Source: Betaproteobacteria bacterium
GTDB lineage: Bacteria; Pseudomonadota; Gammaproteobacteria; Burkholderiales; SG8-39
Assembly (NCBI GenBank): GCA_016195915.1
Contig: JACPYS010000022.1
Coordinates: 1 to 64,000 of the forward strand
Reading direction: 5' to 3'
Length of the DNA: 64,000 nt
Below, in pieces: positions 26,691 to 36,019 of this stretch (positions within the stretch are counted from its first letter, which is position 1; the number at the start of each line of letters is the position of its first letter). Position numbers and translations under genes: made by a program. Below the pieces are notes generated by a model. The model had not been told where the DNA came from and did not search any database. It saw only the letters and a list, made by a program, of their open reading frames with translations.

Positions 26691-28799
26691 GTGCAGAATC
26701 AGTCAATGTCCAGCCCGGGGGGCAATGCGGAAGACTCGGGGGTGACGGCAATCTTCCGAAACGCCGCCTCGGAGGGACGCAACGCTCTGAACGACTCGGA
26801 ACTGGGCGCGTTGCTCTCCAGTCTGGGCATCGCGTTCGATCAAGGCGCCTTGCCGGCCGGGAAATCGCCGGCCGTCGAACTGCGATTCAGCCTGAACAAC
26901 ACCCGCGAGTTCGGCATCGTCATCAGTGCCGGGCTGGGCGGCCTGGACGCGGAGCTCGATGAACGCAACTTCAGGAAGGACCGTGCCTCCGTCTACGCCG
27001 CCGCCGAACTGACCGACCCGGAGGACTTCCTTTGCCTGTTCAGGCGCACGCTCGCTTATCAAAAGCTCGCCGCTACGGCCGCGCGCGATGCCGAGCCGCT
27101 CCCGGATGAGAAGCTCAAGGCGTGTTTCGAACGAATGCTTGCGCTGGCTGGCGAATATGCTCCGCGCAATTCCGCGGCGCCTTTCGTGCTCGGCACGCTG
27201 GACGTGAATCCGGCGCGCCTCGGCCCGGCCGCGTCGTTTAACGCGCATGCCGCCCGTTGTGAATTCGGCGCGGCGGCGGCCCGCCGCCTGAGCCGCCCAA
27301 TCCACAAGATCGACAAGCTGATCCATCCGGCCTCCATCGGCATCATCGGGGTTTCCGCCAGCAGCATGAATTTCGGACGGATCATCCTGCGCAACCTGTT
27401 CGGCAGCGGCTACAGCAAGGATCGCATCACCATCATTCGTCCCGGCGAGCAGGAAATCGATGGCGTCAAATGCGCTGAAAGCCTGAAGACGCTGGAGCAC
27501 AAGCTCGATCTCCTGATCGTTGCTATCGCGGCCGACGCGGTATACGGCCTGGTGGATGAAATCATCGAGACCGGCGCGGCCGAATCGGTGATGCTAATTC
27601 CCGGCAGTCTGGGCGAGACGAAAAAAAGCAGGGAACCCGCCGCAGCGCTTGCGCTCAGGATCAATGCCGCCCACGGCAAGGAAGACGGCGGTCCGATTTT
27701 TCTCGGCGCCAACTGCCTGGGCGTGGTCTCGCACCCGGGTTCGTATGACTCCTGGTTCATCCCTCTGGAGCGGCTGCCCAAGCCGCAGAAGAAACCGGAA
27801 CGCAATTCCGTCATGCTGAGCCAGAGCGGGGCGTTCATGATCACGCGCCTGAGCCAGAACCCGTGGCTCGATCCGCGCTACATGCTGGCACTGGGCAACC
27901 AGACCGATCTCACGCACGGCGACATGCTCGGCTATTTTGCCGGGCGGCCTGAGATCGAAACCATCGGCGTCTACATCGAGGGCTTCAAGGACCTCGACGG
28001 GCTTGACTTCGCGAAGGCCGTGCGCCGGGCCGTGCGCAACGGCAAGCAGGTCGTGGTCTACAAGTCAGGCAAGACGGTCCCCGGCATCGCGGGTGTGATG
28101 GGCCATACGGCGTCCATCGCGGGCGGTCCCGTCCTGTTCGAATCGGTGGTCCGCCAGGCCGGCGCGATGGTGGCCGAGGACTTCAATACCTTCGACGATC
28201 TTTTCTATATCGCCGGAGCCCTGCATCGCAAGGAAATCCGCGGCAAGCGCCTGGGCGCCATCAGCGGCGCGGGTTTCGAGGCGGTCGGCATGGCCGATTC
28301 CATCGAGTCGGAGAACTTCTCGATGGAGATGGGCGAACTGGAAGCGGGTACCGTCAAGCGCGTGGCGGAGATCCTCGCCGCGAAACGGCTGGATGCGCTG
28401 GTCGAAATCAGGAATCCGATCGACATCAACCCGGGTGCCGACGACGAGGCCCATCTGCAGATTACCGAGGCGTTCCTGCAGGACCCCAATATCGACGCGG
28501 TCGTCGTCGGGCTCGACCCGACCGCGCCCTCGGTGCGTGCGCTCCAGGAGAGCAAGCTGCGGCCCGGTTTCGATCTCAAGGACCCGAACAGCACGGTGCA
28601 GCTGATGCCCCCGATCGTAGAGCGCAACGCAAAGCCGATCGTCGGCGTCGTCGACGGCGGGCATCTGTACGACGCGATGTCCGGCCTTCTGATGGATCGG
28701 GGCGTGTGCGTATTCCGCAACAGCGGGCGCGGCACGCGGGCGCTGGTGCGCTACATTGAAGCGCGGCTCCACGCCGACGCCATCCGAAAACGCCGCTGA
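26691..28799 (+). CDS. Acyl-CoA synthetase (NDP-forming)-like protein
   Basis: The 702-residue protein has a CoA-binding domain from about residue 205 (LIHPASIGIIGVSASSMNFG) and a succinyl-CoA ligase-like part with VYKSGKTVPGIAGVMGHTAS, where the His is the expected phosphohistidine. The N-terminus (FSLNNTREFGIVISAGLGGL) resembles only the second half of an ATP-grasp domain, so the usual nucleotide-binding subunit is incomplete. GTG 26691 is chosen because CGGGGAG lies 8 nt upstream. The family interconverts acyl-CoA and acid with ATP or ADP. It is followed 19 nt later by a thioesterase gene. Confidence 0.75.
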   Translation: MQNQSMSSPGGNAEDSGVTAIFRNAASEGRNALNDSELGALLSSLGIAFDQGALPAGKSPAVELRFSLNNTREFGIVISAGLGGLDAELDERNFRKDRASVYAAAELTDPEDFLCLFRRTLAYQKLAATAARDAEPLPDEKLKACFERMLALAGEYAPRNSAAPFVLGTLDVNPARLGPAASFNAHAARCEFGAAAARRLSRPIHKIDKLIHPASIGIIGVSASSMNFGRIILRNLFGSGYSKDRITIIRPGEQEIDGVKCAESLKTLEHKLDLLIVAIAADAVYGLVDEIIETGAAESVMLIPGSLGETKKSREPAAALALRINAAHGKEDGGPIFLGANCLGVVSHPGSYDSWFIPLERLPKPQKKPERNSVMLSQSGAFMITRLSQNPWLDPRYMLALGNQTDLTHGDMLGYFAGRPEIETIGVYIEGFKDLDGLDFAKAVRRAVRNGKQVVVYKSGKTVPGIAGVMGHTASIAGGPVLFESVVRQAGAMVAEDFNTFDDLFYIAGALHRKEIRGKRLGAISGAGFEAVGMADSIESENFSMEMGELEAGTVKRVAEILAAKRLDALVEIRNPIDINPGADDEAHLQITEAFLQDPNIDAVVVGLDPTAPSVRALQESKLRPGFDLKDPNSTVQLMPPIVERNAKPIVGVVDGGHLYDAMSGLLMDRGVCVFRNSGRGTRALVRYIEARLHADAIRKRR

Positions 28800-28818
28800 A
28801 CCCACTCAAGGACGAACC

Positions 28819-29232
28819 ATGAGCGAAGCTCTCAGAACCGGACTCACCTCGACCCGCCGGGTCGAGATCGATGTCGGTCGCACCATCAGTTTCATGGGCG
28901 ACGAATGCAGGGTCTATGCCACTCCGAAGCTTCTGTACGACGTGGAGTTCGCGTGTCGCGATCTGCTGATCGAGCACATCGAAACGGGAAAGGACTCGGT
29001 CGGCACGAGAGTCGAACTCGACCATCTCGGCGCCACGCTGCTGGGCATGTGGGTCGAAATCACCGTCACGGTGACCGAGGTAAAAGGCGCGGCGGTCACC
29101 TTCGAGTTTACCGCTCGCGACGCTGTTGAAGAGGTCGCCCGCGGCAAGCACAACAGGTTCATCGTGGGCGTCGAGAAAACCGCGCAACGGCTCAAGGCCA
29201 AGCTCGCCAAGGCGACCGGCGGCGCGGCCTGA
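28819..29232 (+). CDS. Hotdog-fold thioesterase (FlK-like)
   Basis: From ATG 28819 the protein has 137 residues: RVEIDVGRTISFMGDECRVY, LLYDVEFACRDLLIEHIETG, VGTRVELDHLGATLLGMWVE and ITVTVTEVKGAAVTFEFTAR. This is the single-hotdog architecture of fluoroacetyl-CoA-like thioesterases, with the Thr/Glu/His-type positions in the TRVELDHLG segment. It sits 19 nt after the NDP-forming acyl-CoA synthetase gene, so the pair may cycle one acyl-CoA. Physiological substrate unknown. Confidence 0.78.
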   Translation: MSEALRTGLTSTRRVEIDVGRTISFMGDECRVYATPKLLYDVEFACRDLLIEHIETGKDSVGTRVELDHLGATLLGMWVEITVTVTEVKGAAVTFEFTARDAVEEVARGKHNRFIVGVEKTAQRLKAKLAKATGGAA

Positions 29233-29243
29233 GGCGGGGGCGG

Positions 29244-29747
29244 TTACACCGACCCGTAGCCGTTCCAGAGTTCCCAGTCGTTCTGCGGGTCGATCAGTTC
29301 CTCGAGCGCCGGAATCATCTCGGATTCCTCGCGCTGCATGTGCGCCTGGTGCTGCTTGATCAGCGCCGTCGCGTGATGTCTGAAAGTGTCCAAGTCGCGC
29401 GCGGAGAGGCCCTTGCCCAGGGCCCTGCGCGCCATGTCGAGCAGTTTCGGCGTGCAGGCACGGATCGCTTCATGCTCGCGTCGCAGGATCGCGGCGAGTT
29501 CCCCCTTGCCCCCGCCATCGAGCAGGGGAAACAGCCGCTGCTCCTCGAAATCGAAGTGGCGCGTGACTTCATGCTCCAGGTTGCTGAGCAGCGCGTGCAT
29601 GAGGTCGCGCGTGGTCTGCTCCCCGGCGTCCGGCGGCGTGTTGCCGCCTGCGGCGACCGTATGCTCGAGCCGTCCGAGCAGGTCGAGCGTCGCCATGTGT
29701 TCCTCGTGCATCGCCTGGGTGACTTGCCTGCGCAGATCGTTCGGCAC
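29244..29747 (-). CDS. Hemerythrin-domain protein
   Basis: The 167-residue four-helix protein shows the iron-ligand pattern: HEEHMATLDLLGRLEHTV, LEHEVTRHFDFEEQRLFPLL, RREHEAIRACTPKLLD and HHATALIKQHQAHMQREESE. These His and acidic residues bind a di-iron centre sensing or buffering O2, NO or iron. It is the last gene of the long minus-strand run starting at livH and follows the DUF2249 gene with a 3-nt gap. Hemerythrin and DUF2249 genes often occur together in denitrifiers. Confidence 0.88.
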   Translation of the reverse strand: MPNDLRRQVTQAMHEEHMATLDLLGRLEHTVAAGGNTPPDAGEQTTRDLMHALLSNLEHEVTRHFDFEEQRLFPLLDGGGKGELAAILRREHEAIRACTPKLLDMARRALGKGLSARDLDTFRHHATALIKQHQAHMQREESEMIPALEELIDPQNDWELWNGYGSV

Positions 29748-29750
29748 AGT

Positions 29751-30314
29751 TCAACTCCTTTTGGTGAAGCGATAGCGCACTGCGCCGGGCCCGCCTTCGG
29801 CGCGCGGCGCGCGCCAGCCGTGACGCGCGAGGTCGATTTCACGCATCTCGGGCGCCTCCGCCTGGTGGGCGACGACATCGAACCCTGCCGGCGTCACCGA
29901 GAGCAGGGCGGCGAGCGCTTCCCGGGCCGTCTCGCTGTCGGCGTTTCCCGTGTCGATATGCAGTCCGTCGGCCTCCTGCCAGCGCCGCGGGGCAGGCCCG
30001 TCACCGCCTGCATCGGTGATGCTGCGGCGGAAATACGCGCGCCACAGGCGTGGTGCGACCTGCTCGGCAAAAGAATCGAATCCATCCTGCGCGAGGACGC
30101 CGCGCAGCGGTACCGGGTCGAAGGGCGCGATCAGGACCAGGTCGCCGCCGGGTCCGACGCTCCGGGCGAACTCGATGATGACTCCGAACGGATCGTGGCC
30201 CGCCTCGAGGAGGGCGCGCACATCAAGTTGGGTGGCGCGGTCCAGGTCGACTGCGCTGCACCAGGCCGGCGCTTGCGATGGGTCCACGGCTTCGGCCGCA
30301 CGGAAGGCGGTCAC
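29751..30314 (-). CDS. DUF2249-domain protein
   Basis: In the 187-residue protein, LDVRALLEAGHDPFGVIIEF followed by GGDLVLIAPFDPVPLRGVLA matches DUF2249, a TusA-like fold common in nitrogen-oxide and hemerythrin gene clusters. A C-terminal block (EMREIDLARHGWRAPRAEG) resembles a second, weaker copy. No catalytic residues can be named. The start overlaps the paaK stop by 4 nt, and the stop is 3 nt from the hemerythrin start, so the three are translationally linked. Confidence 0.7.
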   Translation of the reverse strand: MTAFRAAEAVDPSQAPAWCSAVDLDRATQLDVRALLEAGHDPFGVIIEFARSVGPGGDLVLIAPFDPVPLRGVLAQDGFDSFAEQVAPRLWRAYFRRSITDAGGDGPAPRRWQEADGLHIDTGNADSETAREALAALLSVTPAGFDVVAHQAEAPEMREIDLARHGWRAPRAEGGPGAVRYRFTKRS

Positions 30315-31699
30315 TTCGGCCTGAGGTCGCGCACCCGCACCGCCTTGCCCTGAGAGCGCGGAACTTCGCCCGGTTTCTTTACCGTCACGGTGGTGGTGAC
30401 GCCGATCAGTGACTTGATCTGATAACGCACCCTCTCGGCGAGGGCGCGATACACGTCCTCGCCGGTGCCGGCGGAAGGCATCGCTTCGACCTCCACGCCG
30501 AGCTCGTCGAGGTTGCCTTTTCGCTCGACCACCAGCTGGTAATGCGGAGCGATGTCGGGCAGACCGATCAGCACCGACTCGATCTGCGACGGGTAGACGT
30601 TGACGCCGCGGATGATCAGCATGTCGTCGTTGCGCCCCGTGATGCGCTTGAGGCGCAGGTGCGTGCGGCCGCAGCCGCAGCGCTCGGTGCTGGCGCGCGT
30701 GATGTCGCGCGTGCGGTAGCGGATCATCGGCAGCGCTTCCTTGGTGAGGGTGGTGATCACCAGTTCGCCCGCGTGCCCTTCAGGTACCGCGGCTCCGGTT
30801 TCCATGTCGAGAACTTCAAACAGGAAATGGTCCTCCCAGGCGTGCAATCCGTCCTGCGCCTCGCACTCGATCGCCACGCCCGGCCCCATGATCTCGGACA
30901 GGCCGTAGATGTCGATCGCCTTCAGCCCGAGGCGGATCTGAATCTCGCGCCGCATGCCCTCGCTCCAGGGCTCTGCCCCGAACACCCCGATCTTGAGTTT
31001 CGAGCGGCGCAGGTCGATACCATCGCGCTCCGCGACTTCGGCAATGTTGAGCGCGTAGGAGGGCGTGGCGCACAGCACGCGCGCGCCGAAGTCCTTGAGC
31101 AGAACGACCTGGCGCTCGGTCGCGCCGCCGGACATCGGAACCACGGTGGCGCCGAGGCGCTCTGCACCGTAATGCGCGCCCAGGCCGCCCGTGAACAGCC
31201 CGTAGCCGTAGGCGTTGTGTATTACGTCGCCCGGCCGGGCGCCGGCGCAGGCGAGGGAGCGCGCCATCAGGTCGGCCCACGTCGCCAGGTCGTTGTGGGT
31301 GTAGCCCACCACAGTCGGTTTTCCGGTAGTGCCCGACGAGGCGTGCAGCCGCGAGAGCTGCTCGTGCGGGCGCGCGAACATGCCGAACGGGTAATGATCG
31401 CGCAGGTCCGTCTTCACCGTGTACGGCAGGCGGGCGAGGTCGGCGAGGCTGCGCACGTCTTCCGGACGGATGCGCGCGGCTTTCATGCGCTTCCTGTGCA
31501 GGGGAACGCTTGCGCACGCGTCCTCGAGCGTGGCGCGCAGCCGGCGCAGTTGCAGGTGCAGGAGCTTTTCGCGCGGCATGGTTTCCGCGGCCGCGTCGAA
31601 CATGAAGGGCTTCCCCGGCGGCCTGCCCGCTGCCGGAGCGGGGGAGGATTTGACACGGTGATGGACCTTCGCATAGCGGGGAACGAGCATCGCGTTCAT
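30311..31699 (-). CDS. paaK: Phenylacetate-CoA ligase
   Basis: The 462-residue AMP-forming ligase has the PaaK marks: P-loop SSGTTGKPTVVGYT, YGYGLFTGGLGAHYGAERLG, SEIMGPGVAIECEAQDGLHA, a four-Cys-like CGCGRTH segment, GRNDDMLIIRGVNVYPSQIE and the C-terminal RSQGKAVRV with the catalytic lysine. It activates phenylacetate (or a close analogue) to the CoA ester in the cytoplasm. It follows the padBCD-like genes on the same strand, so its product is the presumed substrate of that oxidoreductase. Confidence 0.92.
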   Translation of the reverse strand: MNAMLVPRYAKVHHRVKSSPAPAAGRPPGKPFMFDAAAETMPREKLLHLQLRRLRATLEDACASVPLHRKRMKAARIRPEDVRSLADLARLPYTVKTDLRDHYPFGMFARPHEQLSRLHASSGTTGKPTVVGYTHNDLATWADLMARSLACAGARPGDVIHNAYGYGLFTGGLGAHYGAERLGATVVPMSGGATERQVVLLKDFGARVLCATPSYALNIAEVAERDGIDLRRSKLKIGVFGAEPWSEGMRREIQIRLGLKAIDIYGLSEIMGPGVAIECEAQDGLHAWEDHFLFEVLDMETGAAVPEGHAGELVITTLTKEALPMIRYRTRDITRASTERCGCGRTHLRLKRITGRNDDMLIIRGVNVYPSQIESVLIGLPDIAPHYQLVVERKGNLDELGVEVEAMPSAGTGEDVYRALAERVRYQIKSLIGVTTTVTVKKPGEVPRSQGKAVRVRDLRPK

Positions 31700-31736
31700 G
31701 ATTTGGCCTCTCTCATGGATTCCCTTGTCGGCTGAG

Positions 31737-32573
31737 TCAGCGCGCGCCGCGCACCGGAAGCACGGGCAGCGAAAATCCCTGGTTGAATGCAGCGCGCGTC
31801 ACCAGAGCGTATTTCAGCGACCAGCCCGCGCCGAGCGCGGCTAGACCGCCGAGCGCCGCGAGCGGCGCGGCCGCGGCTGGTGCGAATTGGGCGAATATCA
31901 GCGCGGCTAGCGGCAACACCGTGCCTGTCCACCAAAGCGTGCCGCCGGCCGCGTCGAGCGGCGCGAGTGCACGCCGGTCGCAGTGGCGCGACAGGCGCGC
32001 GCGGTATCCGCGCCAGACGAGGATGCGTGCCAAGGCCAGTCCTGCAAAAACTGTCAACGTCGGAGCGGCGACCGCGGAGAACCCTGCGGATGCCGCAAGC
32101 AGGAGACCGGCGCCTTCCGCCAGTCCCGTGATCAGTATGAGCGGCGTCACCCAGGGCTCGCGCCACGCCGGAATGCCCTTCGCAGCGTGCAGGATGCGCC
32201 CATGGCAATACAGGAAGGCGAGCGCCGATAACGCTGCGCACAGCGTCCAGGCGTGCGCGCCGGTCGCCGCAGCGAGCAGGACGAACCCGAACAGCGGCAG
32301 ACTGGCGAGCGCTTCGCGGCTCATCCACGAAGTGCGCGGATTGAAATAAACGTGGAGTGCGCGAAGCGGCCTCCCGATCTCCAGCCACACGCCGGTCAAC
32401 CCGATCCCCACCAGCGCCGCGCCCGCCAGCAGCAGCGCGCGCGCCTCGCTCGAGTCCAGCCATGCGGCCGCCAGCACCATGATCAGCCCACTGCCCGTTC
32501 CGCCGCAGATGAAATTCGTCGCGGCGCGCCAGTCCCAGTGCGCCTGCTGCCAGGGGCGTGGTCCGAAACTCAT
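31737..32573 (-). CDS. padD: NrfD/DmsC-like membrane anchor subunit, PadD type
   Basis: From ATG 32573 the product has 278 residues with about eight hydrophobic helices (SGLIMVLAAAWLDSSEARAL, SLPLFGFVLLAAATGAHAW and others). The segment GRPLRALHVYFNPRTSWMSR recurs in the fused partner at 42219-43820. It should anchor the PadB/PadC complex to the inner membrane and pass electrons to quinone. Its start overlaps the padC stop by 4 nt. PadD identity rests on gene order and the padB-like neighbour. Confidence 0.72.
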   Translation of the reverse strand: MSFGPRPWQQAHWDWRAATNFICGGTGSGLIMVLAAAWLDSSEARALLLAGAALVGIGLTGVWLEIGRPLRALHVYFNPRTSWMSREALASLPLFGFVLLAAATGAHAWTLCAALSALAFLYCHGRILHAAKGIPAWREPWVTPLILITGLAEGAGLLLAASAGFSAVAAPTLTVFAGLALARILVWRGYRARLSRHCDRRALAPLDAAGGTLWWTGTVLPLAALIFAQFAPAAAAPLAALGGLAALGAGWSLKYALVTRAAFNQGFSLPVLPVRGAR

Positions 32574-33220
32574 GCCTGCCCCTTGTCCCAGAGGTAGTAG
32601 AAGCGCGGCCCGGTGCCCAGTTCCTCGTGCATGCGGAAGTGCTGGTTTTCGGCCAGCAGCACGCAGATGTTGCTTGCGGGATCCTCGACGTCGCCGAAAT
32701 GCAGCGCGCCCGCGATGCAGGCGTTGACGCAGGCCGGTGTCGCCGCCGGATGCACGCCCGGCGTGAGTCCTTTTTCCAGGCCCGCGTCGATGCGCTCGGA
32801 GCAGAAGGTGCACTTGGTCGCGACGCCGAGGCGCCGCTCCTCGAATCGGGATTGTTCGTTCTTCATCGCATCGCCGTAGGCAAAGCTGGCGCGATCGGTC
32901 TTGTAGCGCGCCTGGTAGGGACAGGCGACCGCGCAGTAGGCGCAACCGATGCACAGGTCGTAGTCGATGGTGACCACGCCATCGGCGCGCTTTTTCGTGG
33001 CGGTGGTCGGGCACACGTGCATGCAGGGCGGATCGTCGCAGTGCATGCAGCCCACCGGGACGAAGGTCCGTTTCACGTTGGGGTACTCGCCCGTTTCCAT
33101 GTCGAGCACGCGCCGCCACTGCACTTCCGGCGGCGTCGCATTCGCATGCTTGCACGCGGCGGTGCAGGTCTGGCAGCCGACGCAGCGACGCAGGTCGGCT
33201 ACCATCGCCCAACGGGTCAT
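32570..33220 (-). CDS. padC: Four-cluster ferredoxin-type electron-transfer subunit, PadC type
   Basis: The protein begins MTRWAMVADLRRCVGCQTCT and carries four cysteine groups: CVGCQTCTAAC, CMHCDDPPCMHVC, CIGCAYCAVAC and CTFC with a later CVNAC. This is the DmsB/PhsB pattern for four [4Fe-4S] clusters. ATG 33220 is used; a TTG at 33235 is also in frame and no strong Shine-Dalgarno distinguishes them. It lies between padB-like and padD-like genes and should relay electrons from the molybdenum subunit to the membrane anchor. Confidence 0.8.
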   Translation of the reverse strand: MTRWAMVADLRRCVGCQTCTAACKHANATPPEVQWRRVLDMETGEYPNVKRTFVPVGCMHCDDPPCMHVCPTTATKKRADGVVTIDYDLCIGCAYCAVACPYQARYKTDRASFAYGDAMKNEQSRFEERRLGVATKCTFCSERIDAGLEKGLTPGVHPAATPACVNACIAGALHFGDVEDPASNICVLLAENQHFRMHEELGTGPRFYYLWDKGQA

Positions 33221-33262
33221 CGCAGATCGTCCCAAGGGGTCATCGCAATTCGCCCCAGCGAT

Positions 33263-35947
33263 TCATTGCTCAGCCGCGCTCGACAGGCGCACGCGCACGA
33301 CGTCGGCGCCCGAGCCCGTGGCGTCGGTGAGCGCAAGCGACATCGGCACCAGCCGGTTCATGCTCGGCATGCCGAAGTCCTTCGCGAACGGCGTTTCCCA
33401 GTGGCTGAACTGGCCAAGCAGCAGCAGCGTATCGGGCCGGATTCCCTGGCGCACCACGGCGCGCGCGCGCACCGAGGCCCTGGGCGAGGCGATCTCGACC
33501 CAGTCGCCTTCCTCGATGCCCAGACGCGAGGCCAGCGCCGCGTTGACGATCACGCCGCGGTGCCCGGCGACGTTGCCCGCCACCTCGCGCATGATCTGGA
33601 TCCCGGCATTGCTGCCCCACGCGTACTGCATGCTGCGGGAAGTGAGCAACCAGTACGGATAGTCGGCGGGTTGTCCGCCCGAGGCGCTCACCGAGTCTTC
33701 CCAGAGTTTCGGAAAGTCCTTCCACGCGGGCAGCGCCGCGTATTCGGACAATTGCACGTCCCACCAGTGCATGCCGTGCTCGTGCAGACGGCGGCCGAGT
33801 TCCTTGCCCACGCGCGCGAGCCGCTCCTGGTAGGGCAGTTCGAAACGCAGCCCCTGTTCCGCGAGGATCGGGCTCAGGTACCACTCCGTGCGCGAGAAGG
33901 GCCGGGTGCGCAAGCCGTTCGCCTTCCACCAGTCGAGGCCGTGCTGCTCGGCGCCGTCGGTGAGTTCGGCGCTCGCCGCGCGGCACACGGCGTCCCAGAT
34001 CTGGTCGCGCGAGTGCGCGTAAGCTGGATTGAGCGTGAAATCCCACTGGCCGGACTTGAGCCGCACGCCCGCAGCGCCGCGGTTGATCGCGGCGATGTAT
34101 TTCTCCGTGAGGCCGGTGCGCAGCGCGAGTTCGCTCGAGATGTCGGTGAAATCGCGCGCCTCGCCCTGCGGTTCGACGACGGGCTGCCGCAGCGCGAATC
34201 CCTTGTGCTCCCAGAACTGCTCGATGTACTTCGATCCGCCGATGCGGATCAGCTGCAGGCTCTCGAGGTCCGTTGCGTCGGGCAGCAGGATGTCGGCGTA
34301 GTGGTTGGTTTCGTCACGCGTGTAGGCGAAAGCCGCCACGAAGGGAAAGCGCGCAATGCGCCCGCCGAGCGCGTCGGTGTCCCAGAACGACACGGCCGGA
34401 TTGGTGCGATACACGAACCACACCTCCGGCAGCGTCACGCGCGGCAAGCCGTGCGGGGTCTGGTCGAGGAACATCCAGGAAAAGTGTGTCGGCCCGAGCG
34501 CCTGGCTCCAGGGGCCGTCGCCGGCCAGCGGCACCAGAGTGCGATAGGCGTTGCGGATGTTCGGACTCGGGCTCCAGTGCTCGCGGTCGGTCGGATTGAG
34601 CGGGTAGTGCATGAACCCGTCGGGTCCGGGTTTTGCGCTTTTGAGCCGCTCCGACAGCGGGCGGTTGAGGCGCACGGTGGTACCGAGAATTCCACCCGGC
34701 GTCTCGAGCGCACCCACCAGCGTGGCGAGCACCGTGCGGGCCCAGCAGCACTCGAAGCCGCCCCAGCCGTTGTTCACCGTCTTGCCCAGCGTCACCGCGA
34801 CCGGCCGGTAGCGCATCACGTGTCCGTCGATCACCGTGGTCGCGCCGATCCGGGCGTGCTGCAGGTACTCGCCGGCGATGCGCCGGATCGTTGCCGCCGG
34901 GACATCGCAGACGCCTTGCGCCCACTCCGGGGAATACAGTTTCGCGTGGGCAACCAGCTTCGAAAACGCCGTCTCCCCCTCGAGCGAGCCTTGCGCGAGC
35001 ACCTCGGCGTCCGGACCGATCTCGAGCGCCTCGTGGCGCTCCCGCCCTTCCAGCGACGCGGCGACAATTGGCGCGCGCCTCGCCGGATCGCGCAGGTAGT
35101 AACCGTTCGCGCCAACCAGGTACGGTGAATTGGTGCGCTGCATCAGAAACTCGAGATCCAGCTTCTCGCGCCCGGCTTCGTGCAGCAGCACGTGGATGAG
35201 CGCATACAGAAACGCCGCGTCGGTCTTCGGTTTGATCGGCACCCATTCGGCCGAGCAGGCACCGGTGACCGACAGGTGCGGTTCGACCTGCACGCGCTTC
35301 ATTCCGCGTTCGCGCGCGGCGGCGTGTCTCCATACGCCGACCACGCCGCCCGATGCCTCGATGTTCGCCCCGCACGAGATGTTGTAATCGCATAGCGGGG
35401 TGTCCGCCGATACCGTGAACGCGCGGTGCCAGAACTCACCGTAGAGGTGCTCGGAGTGGGTGCACTTGACGCCCTGTCCCGAGCCGAATCCCATATCCAT
35501 CGGGCCCCACGCGGCGAGAAACGCGTTGAATGTGCCCATGTAGGACTGCGGCGTGCCGCCTCCGCCGAAGCTCGCGGCCACCCTGGGGTAGCCGGATTCG
35601 TCGAGCAGCCCCTTGCTGCGCACGGCGAGCAGCTTGCGCGTGATCGTATCGAGCGCTTCCTCCCAGGAGATCGGCACGAAGCCGGGGTCCTCGTCGCGGC
35701 CCTTGTTCGGATTGGTGCGCTTCATCGGCGTGCGCACGCGGTTCGGGTTGTAGAGCTTCTGCACCAGGCCGTAGGCTTTTACGCACACCTTGCCGCCGCC
35801 CGGGTGCACGCAGGCGGCGCCGAAGTTCGGTTCGACCTCGGTCGCCACGCCGTCCACCACCTTGACGGTCAGCAGATCGGGCCCGGCAACGCATTGGTAA
35901 CAATAGGTCGCGAGTGTTTCTGTCTGCGGAGCGGTGCGCGCGTGCAT
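33263..35947 (-). CDS. padB: Molybdopterin oxidoreductase, PadB-like (phenylacetyl-CoA:acceptor oxidoreductase) catalytic subunit
   Basis: This is an 894-residue DMSO-reductase-family protein. The N-terminal cluster motif has Cys16, Cys19 and Cys55 (TYCYQCVAGPD ... GGGKVC); the usual third cysteine is missing, with Asp24 nearby. A candidate Mo ligand is Cys in GSGQGVKCTHSEHLYGEFW. The C-terminal molybdopterin-binding part includes TSRSMQYAWGSNAGI and HRGVIVNAALASRLGI. There is no Tat signal, which fits a cytoplasmic CoA-ester substrate. Neighbours (PadC/PadD-like, PaaK) support four-electron oxidation of phenylacetyl-CoA to phenylglyoxylate, as in Thauera and Aromatoleum; other acyl-CoA substrates remain possible. 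Confidence 0.75.
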   Translation of the reverse strand: MHARTAPQTETLATYCYQCVAGPDLLTVKVVDGVATEVEPNFGAACVHPGGGKVCVKAYGLVQKLYNPNRVRTPMKRTNPNKGRDEDPGFVPISWEEALDTITRKLLAVRSKGLLDESGYPRVAASFGGGGTPQSYMGTFNAFLAAWGPMDMGFGSGQGVKCTHSEHLYGEFWHRAFTVSADTPLCDYNISCGANIEASGGVVGVWRHAAARERGMKRVQVEPHLSVTGACSAEWVPIKPKTDAAFLYALIHVLLHEAGREKLDLEFLMQRTNSPYLVGANGYYLRDPARRAPIVAASLEGRERHEALEIGPDAEVLAQGSLEGETAFSKLVAHAKLYSPEWAQGVCDVPAATIRRIAGEYLQHARIGATTVIDGHVMRYRPVAVTLGKTVNNGWGGFECCWARTVLATLVGALETPGGILGTTVRLNRPLSERLKSAKPGPDGFMHYPLNPTDREHWSPSPNIRNAYRTLVPLAGDGPWSQALGPTHFSWMFLDQTPHGLPRVTLPEVWFVYRTNPAVSFWDTDALGGRIARFPFVAAFAYTRDETNHYADILLPDATDLESLQLIRIGGSKYIEQFWEHKGFALRQPVVEPQGEARDFTDISSELALRTGLTEKYIAAINRGAAGVRLKSGQWDFTLNPAYAHSRDQIWDAVCRAASAELTDGAEQHGLDWWKANGLRTRPFSRTEWYLSPILAEQGLRFELPYQERLARVGKELGRRLHEHGMHWWDVQLSEYAALPAWKDFPKLWEDSVSASGGQPADYPYWLLTSRSMQYAWGSNAGIQIMREVAGNVAGHRGVIVNAALASRLGIEEGDWVEIASPRASVRARAVVRQGIRPDTLLLLGQFSHWETPFAKDFGMPSMNRLVPMSLALTDATGSGADVVRVRLSSAAEQ

Positions 35948-35983
35948 GGCGGACTATTAATCCAGTGACGCAGGGGCGGTGCT

Positions 35984-35997
35984 TTGATCCAGGTTAA
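35984..35997. promoter_or_regulatory. FNR/ANR-type box upstream of padB
   Basis: TTGATCCAGGTTAA matches the TTGAT-N4-ATCAA consensus with two changes in the right arm. Its centre is 43.5 nt upstream of the padB start, the same offset as the box in front of the second padB. A TAATAG-like -10 lies on the minus strand near 35954-35959. It would allow oxygen-controlled transcription of padBCD-paaK independently of livHMGF. Confidence 0.5.
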
Positions 35998-36019
35998 ATG
36001 TCACCGCACAATCCCCGCC

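Noticed and set aside
32558-35128. An 856-codon plus-strand frame opposite padBC
   Set aside because: It is the antisense shadow of GC-rich PadB/PadC coding sequence; the protein has no domain pattern and no ribosome binding site.
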